A stretch of 64,000 bases of DNA, taken from Zea mays (taxonomy: Eukaryota > Streptophyta > Magnoliopsida > Poales > Poaceae). Within the stretch, counting starts at the first letter, position 1; each line of letters begins with the position of its first letter. The stretch spans positions 110,823,789 to 110,887,788 of the forward strand of contig NC_050101.1 of NCBI RefSeq assembly GCF_902167145.1. Direction: 5' to 3'. Shown here one piece after another: positions 22,255-34,278 of the stretch. The translations under genes and the position numbers were made by a program. The notes below the pieces were generated by a model. That model made no database searches and had not been told where the DNA came from. It was given only the letters and a program-made list of their open reading frames with translations.

Positions 22255-24290
22255 CTAAGCTAAGAGAAGATCATCAGCAAGGTGGGCGGCTGGACTGGTG
22301 CCGCGATGGGCTGGGCGATCCATGAGGGTTGTTGGATGTCGCCCCAGATTGTCCCTGCACAGAGAAGAGATTGCATGTGTTATACCAGATAAATATATAT
22401 CATGCAGGACTAGAATTTTGATACTCACAAGAGTATGGAACTGAGCAGAGTCAACTGGAGGGAACAATGGATGTGGTGGAGCAAATCCCTGTGCGGCGCC
22501 AAGGCTCTGCATGTACTGGAACATCTCCGCCATCCTTTGCTGATCTGCCAAGTGGGCCTCCCGCTCCGCCATCACCTTGCCTCCATCTCCTGCCGTTCCC
22601 TCCTCTCTTATTCTAGCTGGGCCTATAATATTCCAACCCAGTGTTATAATAACTCAAATAGAAGGTATATAACTCAAGGAATGACGAGTTACAGAAGCAT
22701 TAACCTAGAGTTGTTGTATCTGATGATGTGAGCTGTCCTGCTGAGGTTGTATGGCTAGGCTCGAGCTCGTGCTCCTTGCTCGCACCTGAGACTGAGTGGG
22801 AGTGGACGACGAGTCAATTGCCCCGTCGGCAATCCAGTACCGCTCATGCCCCTTGCCTCCTCTGACCCTCATGAGGACATCTCCATCGATGTCCTTGGTC
22901 CTCGGATCGTAATCTGGCCCATAGACCTCCTGTGCCATGACAGTGTACTCACTTAGGCGACTGTAGACAGTAGGGTTGCTATACGTCTCGGGCCCGTCAT
23001 CCGGGTTGTAGGTGACGTCGGACATCGCCTTGCCCTTGTGGGCCATAGCATAAGCCGAGAAGATGGAGCAAGGCTAGCCACCATGTGATGCCGACTGCAA
23101 GAAAACCAACGAGATAGTTATAAATAATATCTAATCTAGTGTTATACACCTAAATAAAAAAGTGGGCGTACCCATGCTTCTGCATATTTGCCGAGGCTGA
23201 GGCTGCGGTTGCCTTGGTGGTGGGAGGGACCTTGCATCAGCAGACGTCGTTCCCGGCTAGCGTTGTGCGCCTCGTCCCACTCAGTCGAGCAGCACATATC
23301 CACCATCTGCTCCCAGCACTGAGGATGCGTGGCGCACCAATAAGGAATCATCTACAAGGTAAAATAGGTACATTGCATATCAGAAGATAAAATTAAGCAA
23401 ATTTTATCACGAATATTAAAGTATTGTATTTACCTATAAGTATTGGTCCCTAGTCAACGACATGATTCAGGCGTCCTGCTTGGTCACCTTCTCCCTAAGG
23501 ACGAAGCCGTGGTAGCTGACGATGGCCTGGATTCGTGCCTCGTAGTGCATGTACATGATGAGCTTCTTACAGCTACACCACATCTGTCCTGGCCTCATAT
23601 CCAGCCTCGCATCTAAAGAAATCCTACATACAAAGACGATGTATCCATACATTGTTTCAAGAATGTGCAATGAATGTGACATATTTTACATTATAGTAAG
23701 ACTTACCCACAGCTCTTGCTTCACCCGCTCTGCCTTGTTGAATTCCCTACCGTCCTGATCTACTACATCAGGGGCAACAGAGTAGTGGTCGAAGGTGTAG
23801 GCTAGGCCCATCACTCCGGCGTACTCAACCAGTCCAGGGAAGTGTTCCCTGCACAGAAGGCTGAGGATGCCATTGGGGTTGCAGCCGTAACCCCCTGCAT
23901 TCTTCACAACCTTCCAAGACCTGTCCAAGTGATAAATAAAAAGTATTAGTTTATATTATGAATTTGAACACATAATATGAACAAGTAGGGAGAACATAAA
24001 GTTATATGCCTCTCCCCATCTGGCCGAATCAGTGACCGCCTGTCTCAAAGTATGGGACGCTGAGGGAGACTCGCGGGACCTCGCATGTAGACGTTCCTCG
24101 AAACTGAGGCACCGGAACCTGAGGCGTCCTGCTGAGCGTCGTCGTCGTCGTCCTGCTACACCGCATCGACAATGGCCTGCTGCTCCACCTGCTACTAGAC
24201 ATCGTCGTCCTACTGTGCCTCCTCCGCGTCCTACGGATGCTCCTCCTCCCCCTCCTCGTCCTCATCCCACCGCCCACCATTTTATCCAAC
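22255..24290 (-). pseudogene. TNPA-like (plant En/Spm transposase-associated) gene, decayed
   Basis: Exons are read right to left. An acidic, glutamine-rich N-terminal part is followed by an RNVYMRGPASLPQRP segment (about 24060-24110). A segment with GGYGCNPNGILSLLCREHFPG follows (23690-23930). Then come MRPGQMWCSCKKLIMYMHYEA (23470-23640), YWCATHPQCWEQMVDM (23160-23350), YNPDDGPETYSNPTVYSRL (22705-23046) and a coiled C-terminus with MMAEREAHLADQQRM (22430-22575). These are the features of the second protein of grass CACTA elements, thought to bind subterminal repeats. A frame change near 24030 and stops near 23467 suggest it is broken. Intron borders are not all resolved. Confidence 0.7.
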
Positions 24291-24479
24291 AACCTGCAAT
24301 TAAGAGTAAGAAAATAAGCACATATAAAAAAGATGTATTTAGAAATGGGTGCGAAATTAAAAAAATAGCATTACATCGATTAAAAATAAACTTCATATGT
24401 ATCGGGGTTAGTCGGATCATAGGTTTCATCATCACTATCAACCATTTCATAGTCAACACCATCTGAAGACGCAAGTTCG

Positions 24480-25560
24480 TCATTAATGTCATTGCCTCAA
24501 GTAATTATAAGTAATTCTCATTTTGGACCTCGTCATCCTCCTCGTCAACAATCATTTCAATATCTACTTCCATTTCGATAACTTCGGCTAAGTCTATCTC
24601 AAATCTCCCTTCTAGCCCATCTTCTTGGAAGAACTCTTCGTCATATGTGTCCTAGTTATAATCTTCATCGTTTGGAAGAGGTAATTTATCGTGCGGCGAT
24701 ACCTTATACACAACATCCCAACCCTTAAGATGTTCTTTCGTTTAGCACGCATATGGGAGATAATACACTTGTGTGTCCTGTTGAGCCACGATATAGACAT
24801 CGTGTCCTGGTAAGGTAGAATCCTGTCGAATTTTGACTATCCCAAGATTAGAATGTGTCTGTCTCGTCACTTCATGGTCAAACCAATGACATTTGAATAT
24901 CATTGGAGTAAGAGGTCCAGAACCATGAAAATCGAGTTCATATATTTTTTCGATTCATCTAAAATACTTGACCTCATCAAGGCTGGGCGTAAAGACTCCA
25001 GAACATGTTATTTTTCAATTGGGCTGACTTTGGTTGTAGTTTGTTGTGCGAAAACGGTATCCATTGACCTCATACCTAGATTATTTCCTGATCCTATAAG
25101 CAAACCCATTGGCCACTTGTCTCAACTCGGCACTCATAGACGGATCTCTTTGGCCCTGCAAGTATTCGCAAGTTAAAAGACGCTAAATTGATTTCATAAA
25201 CGGATCTCTTTGACATACTAAGCACGTACCTTATGTTTGAACCAGGAAATGAAATCGGACAATCCATTTTCCGCACCCTTTCTAAGAAGGGTATCATATT
25301 CCTGTGGAGTTGGGTCCCTTGATCGATGCCAGAATTCATGAAAAAATTGTTCCATGTATGGCGTCACATCTTCAAGGTTGGTCAATACATATAGCATGAT
25401 ATGGCACCACTCTTCATGTCGCAGGGTCTTGGTCGTCGAACCACTTGCGCTTCTGAGTTGGCCTCGAAATATGCTGAGGTTCGATTCATTGCCGCCATCA
25501 TTGTAACGAGGGGTGGATTATACACGCTCGGCAGTTTGTCACCATAGTAAGTGCGTGATA
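24480..25560 (-). pseudogene. TNP2 transposase, 3' remnant of the TTTGCCGAGTG group
   Basis: On the minus strand the order is DFISWFKHK (about 25235), a segment near 24870-25170 in the position of the DUF4216 block, then a DVVYKVSPHDKLPLPND-like block (about 24670-24720) and an acidic tail (24500-24610). These form the end of a TNP2 gene. The Transposase_21 domain and the N-terminus are absent. Stops interrupt the DUF4216 part. Confidence 0.65.
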
Positions 25561-25984
25561 ACTTTCTCGAAACATGCTCAAATTTTTATCACAGCCTCTA
25601 CATATGATATCATGACATGTGGACAAGTTTCACGATTTACTGACTTTGTTTGTGTTTTATACAATTTTTAAACAACTGGATGACAAGTTCACGGTCATGT
25701 TTAGTGAGCATGGTGGTCGAAAATTCCAGTCTGCTCCTTAAATCGGTCGTAACTTGTGTTAAATAACATGGATACCATTTTTGCATTCAAGGTTTTACAT
25801 TTTTTGAGTGACTTGTAGTTCAAATCTGAATTATTTAAGGAAATTCAATTAAACGAACAAAATCTAATAGTTATAGCAAACACTTTTATAATTGTATCAA
25901 AATGGAACATGTAACTCTACATAGTGTAAGAACATATCACAAAAAGTTTGGTTGGGAAAAGAAAAAAAAAATAAAAATATACTT

Positions 25985-26369
25985 TACCAAGTGTCCAAGG
26001 GTGGCACTCGGCAAAGCATGGTTTGCCGAGTGTCAGGCTTGAGACACTTGGCAAAGTAGCTTCTTTGCCGAGTGCCAAAGCCCGGTGCTCGGCAAATGTA
26101 ACTCTCGTCAGCTATAGATGTCTGTTGACGGCCCTTTGCTGAGGACCCTTTGTCGAGCGTCGCCATTCGCCGAGTGGTTGGCACTTGGCAAAGCTGTCTT
26201 TGCCGAGTGTCTTCCTGTACCGAGAGTCCTACTCTCGGAAAACGTGGTCGTTACCGAGAGTAGGACTTTGCTGAGTGCGGCTCTTGGCAAAGACGTCTTT
26301 GCCGAGTGCTGGACAAAAAGCACTCAGCAAAGCGTCGAGCACTCGACAAAGAGCCAGATTCCAGTAGTG
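25985..26369. repeat. CACTA subterminal repeats, 5' side, and terminus
   Basis: Around a dozen TTTGCCGAGTG/CACTCGGCAAA units end at CCAGTAGTG (26361-26369), the inverted terminus of the element. The stretch 25561-25984 before it is AT-rich with no gene. Confidence 0.9.
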
Positions 26370-26390
26370 AGAACTTCACATGCACTTTTT

Positions 26391-26435
26391 AATTCTGACC
26401 GCCTATGAAGTTAATCTATCACAGGCGGTCAGAAT
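26391..26435. repeat. Hairpin GACCGCCT/AGGCGGTC
   Basis: Inverted arms ATTCTGACCGCCTATGA and TCACAGGCGGTCAGAAT enclose a 10-base loop. It looks like a subterminal unit of a further DNA transposon whose end abuts the CACTA terminus. Confidence 0.6.
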
Positions 26436-26502
26436 AATAAACTGCTTGTGAAATTCTATATCCCAAGCGGGTTATTAAATATCCAACTGCAATGTGTTAA
26501 AG

Positions 26503-28074
26503 TATAAAAGGGCCCTCGGTTTCTAGCTAGAACCCTAACTCCTAGCGGATGAATTAGCTTGCTCCACCAGGCTAACTTGCGCTTGCTGGAACCCTTGCCG
26601 GAGCATCACGTCGTCCCCAAGCTAGAGCGCCAGCGCCGCCGTCCCTGAGCCATAGCATTGCACCGGCCCCATGTCGGAGTGCCAGCACCGCTGTCCCCGA
26701 GCCCGAGCGCCACCGTCTCGTAGCCCGTGCGCCATCATCTAGTAAGCAGCCCGAGCGCTGTCGTCTCGTATGTGAACTCCTTGTTCTCAATGACTGCGTT
26801 CCTCCTTGGTTTTTTGCTGGGGAATTCCTTGGCTTCCATGTTCATGTCACTTGTGTTGCTTGATCAAATAGAGGTCAATTTTTTACATGTTTGTGTCCCG
26901 AGTGTGTAAGCTAGCTGCAGACTGTAGTGGAAGGGGCTTTGCTTATGATAATTTAAACCTACAAATGATCAGCCTCTTTAGTTTGATGGGGTCTAGGTTT
27001 AGTTTAAACCTACAACTGATCAGCCTCTTTGCTTATGCTAATTTACTTAATCAAATTTGACAGTATTTAGTAAACACAAGCAGCCAAACTTTGTATTCTT
27101 TAGAATTACTAGAATATATAGCTATGTCGGACCTGATTCAGTCTTCCCAACTTCATATATTTGCTAGCGTAGTTTCAAATCCCTTGTGACATGTATGCTT
27201 TTATGTGTCTTAAATCTGCCAGGTAGTACCACTTGTGTATTCTCAGGAGTTGAAACGGTACTTCTATAGATCACAATGCTCCCATTTGGAGTTGTAGATC
27301 AATACATGTATGCTTTTTCTCTCCCTGTGTGTGGGTGGAGGCTGAGAATGGAAAATGATGCGTATAATGTGTGTGTGGGTAGGGGCTGAGAATGGAAAAT
27401 GATGTGTATAATGACTTGAAGATTTTAGAGAAGTATGATTATTGCACACTTGTACTTACAACTTAACAAATGTATTACTAATCTCACAATGCTATTCTTA
27501 TATGCAGTGCATTGCAACAATGACCTAAATAGGAGGGCTTACTTTCCTATGCAAACTAAAGAGGGACGCCTCCATTGGATTAGGTTGAACTAGGCTAACA
27601 AATAAAGGTCGCGAAACATATTTCGAAGTAGCTTGTTTGTGTGGTCTTGTAATAATGCTTTGATGTATACGGAAACTGTTAAGTTTTCTAGTTCGGTTTT
27701 GAATGTGTGTGTTGTTGTAATAGTGCAATTCAGTTAGGATTGTGTGCTTTGTTGTTATAATCAAACCGCAGACCTCCGGTGTTGTAATATTGCAATTCAG
27801 TTTGATTTCTGTGCTTATGCACTTCAGTTTTATAACATTTGTGTTAAGTATTGCATTTCTATTTTGAAAGATTTGTTCTGACTATATGTTTTTGTATAAT
27901 TGTAGGTCCATTTGGATTAACACAAGACCCAGGCTTATATATCTGGTATCTAGCTACTCAGTGATCTAAACCCTGAGGTAAAGTTCAGTTTAGTTTGAAC
28001 TCTAGTTTGTGGATTGCAATTGATGCAACGTAGCTAAAGTGTATTTGAATGTTGTAAATGTAGGCAACTCCGAG
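26503..28074 (+). promoter_or_regulatory. TATA box and leader upstream of the Harbinger-like gene
   Basis: TATAAAAG at 26503-26510 is followed by a GC-rich leader with several AGCGCC and GAGCGC motifs (26570-26770) and then 1.2 kb of AT-rich, intron-like DNA up to the transposase frame at 28075. The short open frame at 26727-26909 shows no domain. Whether the leader belongs to the Harbinger element or to a neighbouring transposon is not settled. Confidence 0.35.
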
Positions 28075-29326
28075 ATGAGTAGTGTAGAAGACTCAGGCCA
28101 CAGCGACACGACAAGTGATGGTAGCTCCATCATCTACCAGCTAGCGGTTGCAGCAGCAGTTCTAGCTGCTTTCGGTTCTAGTTTCAGTACTGCTGCTCCT
28201 TTCATGAATCCTCCTCCTCCATTGCCGCCCGTGATAGGACGACAATGGGTGGAATATAATTTGAGGGACTTTAGGAAGTGTCAAGACAACTTTCGTATGA
28301 CTCTGGATGCTTTTATATAATTGCATGATACTTTAGTGAGGTATCACGGGTTAAGTTCAACGCAAGAGGTGGAGTCATGTGAGACATTAGGGATGTTCTT
28401 ATGGGCTTGTGGGACACAACAGGCGACATGCCAAATTAGAGACATGTTCGAAAGGTCTTTGGATACCATTTGTAGGAAAATGGCTCATGTGGTAGATGCT
28501 ATTTGTGGTTTTGTACAAACCAATATATGTCCAAAGGATCCAACGTATTGTAAAGTGCATAACAAGCTCATGCCTTATGCCCCTTTCTTTGACGGGTGCA
28601 TAGGAGCCTTAGATGGTACACACATTCTAGCTCACATATGTCATGAGTCAAGGTTGGACTACATAAACAGAAAAGGGTTGTCTAGCTACAATATATTAGG
28701 GATAATGGACATGGATATGTGGTTCACTTTTGTAGGTGAGGGGCTTGCTGGTTCTTGTCATGACATGGTAGTGCTCAGGGATTGCATGGGAGAAGCGAAT
28801 TATCTATACCTACCAGCAGGTATGGTGGCATGTTATGTTGTTATTACATATATTGTCTTCATTACATTCTAGTAAATGTTTTTCTCAGCTTATTTGTTTG
28901 TGTACAGGGAGGTATTATCTAGTGGATGCTGGTTATGCAATTCACAAAGGTTACTTGCCCCCATATCGAAATCAGAGATATTACTTAGAAGATTTTCATC
29001 GAAGAGGAGTAGAAACTGTGAAGGAAAAGTTTAATTTTCACCACTCGAATCTGTGAAATGTAGTTGAACAGGCTTTTGGACTTCTCAAATCAAGGTGGCA
29101 TGTGCTATGAGAACTCCCAATGTACGAAAGAAGCAGGCAAGTGAAGATTGTAATTGCTTGTTTTGCTTTGCACAACTATATGTTGGATCGAGGCCACATA
29201 GGATGATCAGGGAGTAGTTCGCATGGCCAAGCTAATTACGATGTGTCAGATTGGGTGAGTGCTAATGCAAGTCAAGAAATGACATTAGTGAGAGATTGGA
29301 TCGCTGCTAGAGTATCGTTGATGTAG
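28075..29326 (+). pseudogene. PIF/Harbinger transposase (DDE_Tnp_4), decayed
   Basis: A PIF-type nuclease encoded in two exons, 28075-28817 and about 28907-29326, with a GT...AG intron at 28818-28906. The catalytic set is visible: ALDGTH (28605-28622), SCHDMVVLRD (28755-28784), the LVDAGY block (28920-28937), and VVEQAFG with the glutamate (29062-29082). Four in-frame stops break it. They are TAA at 28318, TGA at 29054 and TGA at 29108, each probably from an arginine or aromatic codon, and one near 29203. No partner Myb-like ORF2 or clear TIR pair was found. Confidence 0.85.
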
Positions 29327-29732
29327 TCAACAGGTATAGTGTTGGTGAAGCTAAGTTTGTTTTGTTTTCGTATTTGGTGGGTTTGCATAGATTAATAACC
29401 GTTTTGTAATTGTACATAGATTATTGACAAAGGAATTCGAAATCGAGCTATTTTGGAATTTGTGATTCAATAAGTGTGGGTAAGTGTGATGTTCCTCAGT
29501 GGATGTAATGAAGTAGTTAGATGAATCCGATTTATGTTGTAATGTATTGTGGTACTGAGTACTCTTTAGTACAGACTAGCTTTGCAGTAGTTAGATGAAT
29601 GTGTATATGTAATGTACCGTACCCATAGGTATTTTGCACTTCTCGATGGTTGTGTTGGTAATTCAACTGAATTGTGGCTGAGTCGTTCCCGCCATGTTTA
29701 CTTTGCTTGTGAGTTTGATTTGAAATTGGTGC
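29327..29732. other. 3' flank of the Harbinger-like gene, no gene seen
   Basis: AT-rich sequence downstream of the transposase stop. The minus-strand open frame at 29532-29864 shows no domain and crosses the next element. Confidence 0.35.
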
Positions 29733-29852
29733 CACTTGTTTGAACCAACAGCTGCAACAGGGGCTGGAGAGCAGGCTACAGGATACAGTTGCTACAGTGC
29801 TGGTTGTGTAGCAGTAGCTGCAGTTGTAGCTGGCTTTCGTCCAGCCGAACAA
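29733..29852. mobile_element. Possible terminus or MITE abutting the CACTA
   Basis: The block runs from ACTTGTTTGAACCAACAGC to its loose complement GGCTTTCGTCCAGCCGAACA. It ends where similarity to the large CACTA leader resumes at about 29853. It is either a short MITE or the right end of the Harbinger element. Confidence 0.4.
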
Positions 29853-30343
29853 GCTGAGATCCAAAACATGGCTAAAATTGAGCTAGAATGAAGAAAAATT
29901 GTTGTATTTTGTGAAATCTGGACCTCAAAAATCGCCTCCAATGCAAGTTGGTTGCAACCTACAGTTCCTGTTGGGAGGAAGAAGGTGTATTTATAACACA
30001 AAGTTCACTGGCGATTGTGTTAAGGAATCGCCAGTGGAAACTTATTTCACTGGCGATTCACTTAACACAACCGCTAGTGGAAAGGGGCTATTTCCATTGG
30101 CGGTTGGCTTAAGGAACCGCCAATGAAAATGTTATTTTCACTGGCAGTTCTTTTAAACCAACCGCCAGTGGAAATTGCCCCTTTCCACTAGAGGTTGCGT
30201 TAAGTGAACCACCAGTGGAAATATGTTTTAACTGGCGGTTCCTTAAGCCAGCCGCACCTATTTATTTTCACTGGCGCGCGATAACTAAAACCGCTAGTAA
30301 AAATTTGTGTGTACCGCCAACTTAGAGCTCTTTTCTACTAGTG
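29853..30343 (-). mobile_element. CACTA 5' terminus fragment (same family as 44710 element)
   Basis: On the minus strand it starts CACTAGTAGAAAAGAGCTC, identical to the terminus at 44710. Six or more GGCGGTT...AACCGCCAGTGGAAA palindromes follow, then a TATA-like TTATAAATACACC, then the leader with GGAGGCGATTTTTGAGGTCC-like text that matches 45110-45140. Similarity stops at TTTTGGATCT (about 29858), where other sequence takes over. Only the first 490 bp of this copy remain. Confidence 0.85.
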
Positions 30344-30364
30344 ATTTATGCAGTTGTGGAGCTG

Positions 30365-32421
30365 TGTTGCTGAGGAAGAGCTCATCCCAAGTGTGGCTGA
30401 TCGGAATGTATAGAGGTTATCTAGTTCAAAGGCCTACTATGCTAAATCTACTTATGAAACTATGTTCCAAGGTGTTGTCTCCTTTGAGGCTTGGGACAAG
30501 ATCTGGAAATCTTGGGAACCCCCAAATCTGCTTTCTTCCTCTAGCTTGCAGCACACAATAGGTGCTAGATAGCAGAACGAATAGAAAAAAAGAAACCTGC
30601 CACAAGCATCTTCTTGCTTGTTGTGTGATCAAGAAAAGGAAACAATCAACCACCTGTTGGTAGGATGTGTTTTCTCAAGACAATTTTGGTTCTATGTGCT
30701 CCAAAGGGTGGGCATCGGTAGCTTGTCTTCGCAACCAGCTGACCCAAAGTTCTTTGTCTGGTGGAATGGCAAGCTTAGAAGAGTGCTTAACTCCCTAATT
30801 ATCCTAGGTGCTTGGTGAAAGTCGCCTAGAGGGGGGTGAATAGGCGAAACCTGTAAATTATAAACTTTGAACACGAACTTCTTATGGGGTTAGGATTAGA
30901 AATAAGTAATAACAAAATCGGAGTGCGAAAGAGAGTTCTTCTTGCAATGAGTTGCTCAATCAATGCGTATGACCTTGGGAGCTAACTCAAAAGATTGTGA
31001 GCAAGAGAACTTAGAGAGAGGGAGAGAAAGAATCAAATTGTAAGATAATGATCAACACAAATGAACACAATGATTTGTTTCCCGAGGTTTGGTTCCAATG
31101 AACCTACTCCCCGTTGAGGATGCCACAAAGGCCAGGTGTTTTTCAAACCTTTCTATCTCTCAATCGATCACTTAGACCGGTTGAGTGCTTCTTCTTAATC
31201 TCAAGTATCACTAAGACTCTGCAAGGACCACCAAACACTTAGGTGTCTCTTGCTAGCTTTACAAGTCACTAGAGAGTTTAGAAGGAGATGAAGAAAGCAC
31301 GATTAAAAGCCAAGCAACAAGAGCAACAAATGCAACACGAATCAAACTCTCTCAAGTCACTAATCACTAACGATCACTTGTCTTAATTGAGGCACTTGGA
31401 AAGGTTTGGAAGCATTAGATGTGTCTTGGAATGGATTGGTTGCTCTTGTATTGAATGTGTATCAGTAGAATGCTTCGATGAATTGAATGGAGGTGGTTGG
31501 GGTTGTATTTATAGCCACCAACCACTTCCTAGCCGTTGCCCTTGTTCTGCCAACCGCGGACGGTCCGCGCCCCAGGTCCGAACGGTCTGCCCCTGCGCTT
31601 CAACGGCTGAAATCCCAACGGTCAGCAGTAACGACTATATCAACGACTATAGTGCATTTAATGCGTCGTTAGATGCCAGAAAAAGCAGTCGCGGACTGTC
31701 CGGCTGTGCACCCCGGATGGTCCGCGAGGACGCTAAAAATGCATTTTACTGAACCCCGGACGGTTCAGGTTTTTCAACGACCAGACGGTCCGCGCCTGAG
31801 GCCGGACGATGCTCGCTTCTCCTTCGGATAGTCCGTAGTGTTAACACGTGTTTTTATAGTGTTCCTGTTCGAGGCTCACCTTGTTGTCGTGGATGGTCCG
31901 CCGCAAGGGCCCGAACGGTCCGCACACAGGTGAATTTCCAAAACACTTCTCTTGTCTGGAATAATCAACGGTATTCCAGACAGTCAACTTAAAATTGATG
32001 TATATGAACTTTATGGACCTGAAAAATGATCAACTAGGCAAATTAGTTAGTCTATAAGATTTGTGATGGGTGTCAAGCACCAAAATCAATTATAGAAAAT
32101 GGTCAAGGACCATTTCCCTTTCACTTGAGTCATATGGAGGCACATAAACAACTATGTTTCTATGGGGTCTCTTCTAATCTATCCGCAACATTGGTTATGG
32201 GCGATGATGAGTTCTGGAAGCGGTATATGGCGGGTGCAAGAGGCATCTCTACCCTTGCAGCAGTGGTGCAGTGTGTGGAGGGTTGACCCTTTGCATGTTA
32301 GTTAGGCCGCCTTTCTTATTTCTATTTGCTTATGTAATCTTTTTTTTGGTGTGGCGTGAGTTCATCTCTCTTCATCTTTAATGAAATGACACTTAGCTCT
32401 CTTGAGTGTTCGAGAAAAAAA
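30365..32421 (+). pseudogene. LINE (L1-type) 3' end with zf-RVT domain, split by a solo LTR
   Basis: The plus strand encodes the C-terminal zinc-binding segment found in plant LINE reverse transcriptases. A KIWKSW-like motif (about 30500) leads to C-x2-C in CLLCDQEKETINHLLVGC, then RQFWFYVLQRVG (30665-30710) and LIILGAW at 30812. The frame resumes after the inserted LTR at 32124 and ends near 32284. The element ends with GTGTTCGAGAAAAAA (about 32407-32421), a typical LINE tail with a short poly(A). A frameshift lies near 30560. The element is 5'-truncated next to the CACTA end at 30343. Confidence 0.75.
30816..32123 (-). mobile_element. Solo Sirevirus-type LTR in the LINE
   Basis: On the minus strand it starts TGAAAGGGAAATGGTCC and ends CCTCTAGGCGACTTTCA, 1308 bp. 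The flanks are CTTGG (30811-30815) and CTTGA (32124-32128), a four-of-five target duplication, and the LINE frame reads across the gap. It contains GCGGACNGTCCG palindromes (31555-31920) and a minus-strand TATA, GGCTATAAATACAACC, near 31510. Confidence 0.85.
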
Positions 32422-32798
32422 TTGTATGGTCCCAGCTTGTGAAAATTTCTTCGACATATAGTCTTTTTACATACAAATCAGTTCGGTTCACCGATCTTAT
32501 TTTGAATGATTAGTGATTCCATTATCTGTTGGCCATTTCACATCAAACAATTGCATATCAGAAAATCTTTCTCTGGGTCTTTTAGCTAAGGGAAAATTTA
32601 CTATGTTAGTAGTTTGGAACTTTGAATTAATGGAAATGGTATAAGTAATCAAGGTTTGCTTCACATAGAGTGGGTCAGGTTATAAGAAAGATAGGTCAGA
32701 TTACAATAAAGATAATCCATGAGAAGGCGAGAGGAATAAAGAATATCACATGCATGTGGCCAAACAATGAGTGCAAATAAGATATGTTCTCTCAGTTT
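32422..32798. other. No gene seen; possibly intron of the bZIP remnant
   Basis: Low-copy-looking AT-rich sequence between the LINE tail and a CACTA element. Because the bZIP exon lies to the right of that CACTA, this may be intron of the same broken gene. No exon is visible here. Confidence 0.3.
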
Positions 32799-34278
32799 CA
32801 CTATCGAAATTTGGCTTTTTTCCGAGTGCCAAATATTTTGCCGAGTGTTTTTTTGGGCATTCAACAAAGAAGCTCTTTGTCGAGTGCCACGCAAAAAACC
32901 CTCAGTAAAAGAAAACACTCGGCGAAGAGTTTCTTTGCTGAGTGTTTCTTGACTCTCGGCAAAGAGATTCTTTGCCGAGTGTTTTATTTTTAACACTCGG
33001 CAAAGAGCTTCTTTGCCGAGTGTAAAAAATATAACACTCGGCAAAGAGCTTCTTTGTCGAGTGCTTTTTTTCAACACTAGGCAAAGACAATTTAAAAATC
33101 ATATTTTAAAGCAGTAAATTAATTCAAATGAAAAAGTTTTCAACTACAAATTTGTATAACTCATCATGATGTACAATTTATATTTTGAACATTTCTTCAT
33201 ATGACAAAAGAAAAATAAATTTGTTCATAAAACCTATATCTCTCTCATAGTTTATGAAACTACGAGAGAGATGTATAAGATTTGTGCACATTGTTAGAAC
33301 CATCATGTGAGATGAACAAATGACGAAACAACCAAAATAAACTTTGTAAATTTTGAGAGGTTTTAGATTTTTGTAGTTGACAACCTTTTCATTTGAAGTT
33401 ATCTTGTCAACGAAAACTACGTCTGAATTTAAAAAATTTAAAATTTGAATTTTGAAAACGACCTCGAAAGAAAAAACCACCAACATGAAAGTTGTAGGTA
33501 TTGAAGAGTTATGAAACTTTGTAGTTGACAATGTTTTGGTTTGAAATCATCTTGTCATGCATAACTATGTTTGAATTTTAAAATTTGAATTTTTCAAACT
33601 ACCTAGGATGGAAAAACACCAAAATAAAAGTTGTAGGTCTTGAAATGTAATGAAACTTTGTAATTGATAATTTTTTCATTTGAAATTATGTTATCATTGA
33701 AAAATTCGTGTGAAATTTTCAAATTTAGAATTCAAATTTTGTAAACGGCCTCGGATGTAGAAACTATCAAAATAAAACTTGTAGATCTCAAAAAGTTATG
33801 CAACTTTATAGTTGGTCACATTTTCAAATGTATTCATTTAGTGCCTTAAATAATCAAATTACTCTCAGTTTGTTATAGCACATGAGAAATAAAAACGTAA
33901 TATAGACATAATTGATGTAGTAGTGTAGTGGTAGATGAGGGTATGCGCGAGATAGAAGTTGCAAGTTCGAATCTCACCATTCACAAAACATGTAAATTTG
34001 ATTCAAAATAATAGTGAAATGATAGGGATCGGTAAGGTAATGGGTAGTGGTTGGAGAGTTGTTCCTATAATTTAAAAAATGTTTTGCTGTTTTTTTGGTT
34101 TTTTTCGATTCTTAATTTGCCGGGTGCTTTTCTTTGCCGAGTGCTTACAAAGTATTTACTGAATGTCCGAAAAAGTACTCAGCAAAGAACTCTTTGTCGA
34201 TAAAATATTTGCCGAGTATTCTTTGCCGAGTATGCCGAGTGTCTTAGACACTCGGCAAAGAACACGATTCCGATAGTG
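32799..34278. mobile_element. Non-autonomous CACTA (TTTGCCGAGTG group), TSD TTT
   Basis: It starts CACTATCGAAATTTGG and ends CCGATAGTG, flanked by TTT at 32796-32798 and 34279-34281. Subterminal CACTCGGCAAAG pairs sit at 32820-33080 and 34120-34260. The 1 kb interior has no coding capacity. It consists of AT-rich sequence, an inverted CTCTCTCAT/CGAGAGAG pair near 33240-33270 and a Pol III box-like stretch near 33921-33974. Confidence 0.9.
33921..33974 (+). other. tRNA-like Pol III A and B boxes inside the CACTA
   Basis: TAGTGTAGTGG at 33921-33931 fits the A-box consensus TRGYNNARNGG exactly. AGTTCGAATCT at 33964-33974 differs from the B-box GGTTCGANTCC at the two ends. The spacing is tRNA-like. 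No cloverleaf acceptor stem was found, so this is not a tRNA gene. Confidence 0.45.

Larger units (their letters stand above)
20980..26369 (-). mobile_element. Truncated CACTA of the TTTGCCGAGTG group, minus strand
   Basis: The right terminus at 26369 reads, on the minus strand, CACTACTGGAATCTGGCTC, followed by subterminal CACTCGGCAAAG motifs. The left subterminal zone is at 20980-21975, but its terminus is missing, cut by the Sirevirus LTR. Between the two zones lie the 3' end of a TNP2 gene and a TNPA-like gene, both on the minus strand. The catalytic part of TNP2 is deleted, so the element cannot be autonomous. Confidence 0.85.

Noticed and set aside
33921..33974. A genuine tRNA gene
   Set aside because: Only box-like motifs are present; there is no acceptor stem or anticodon arm.
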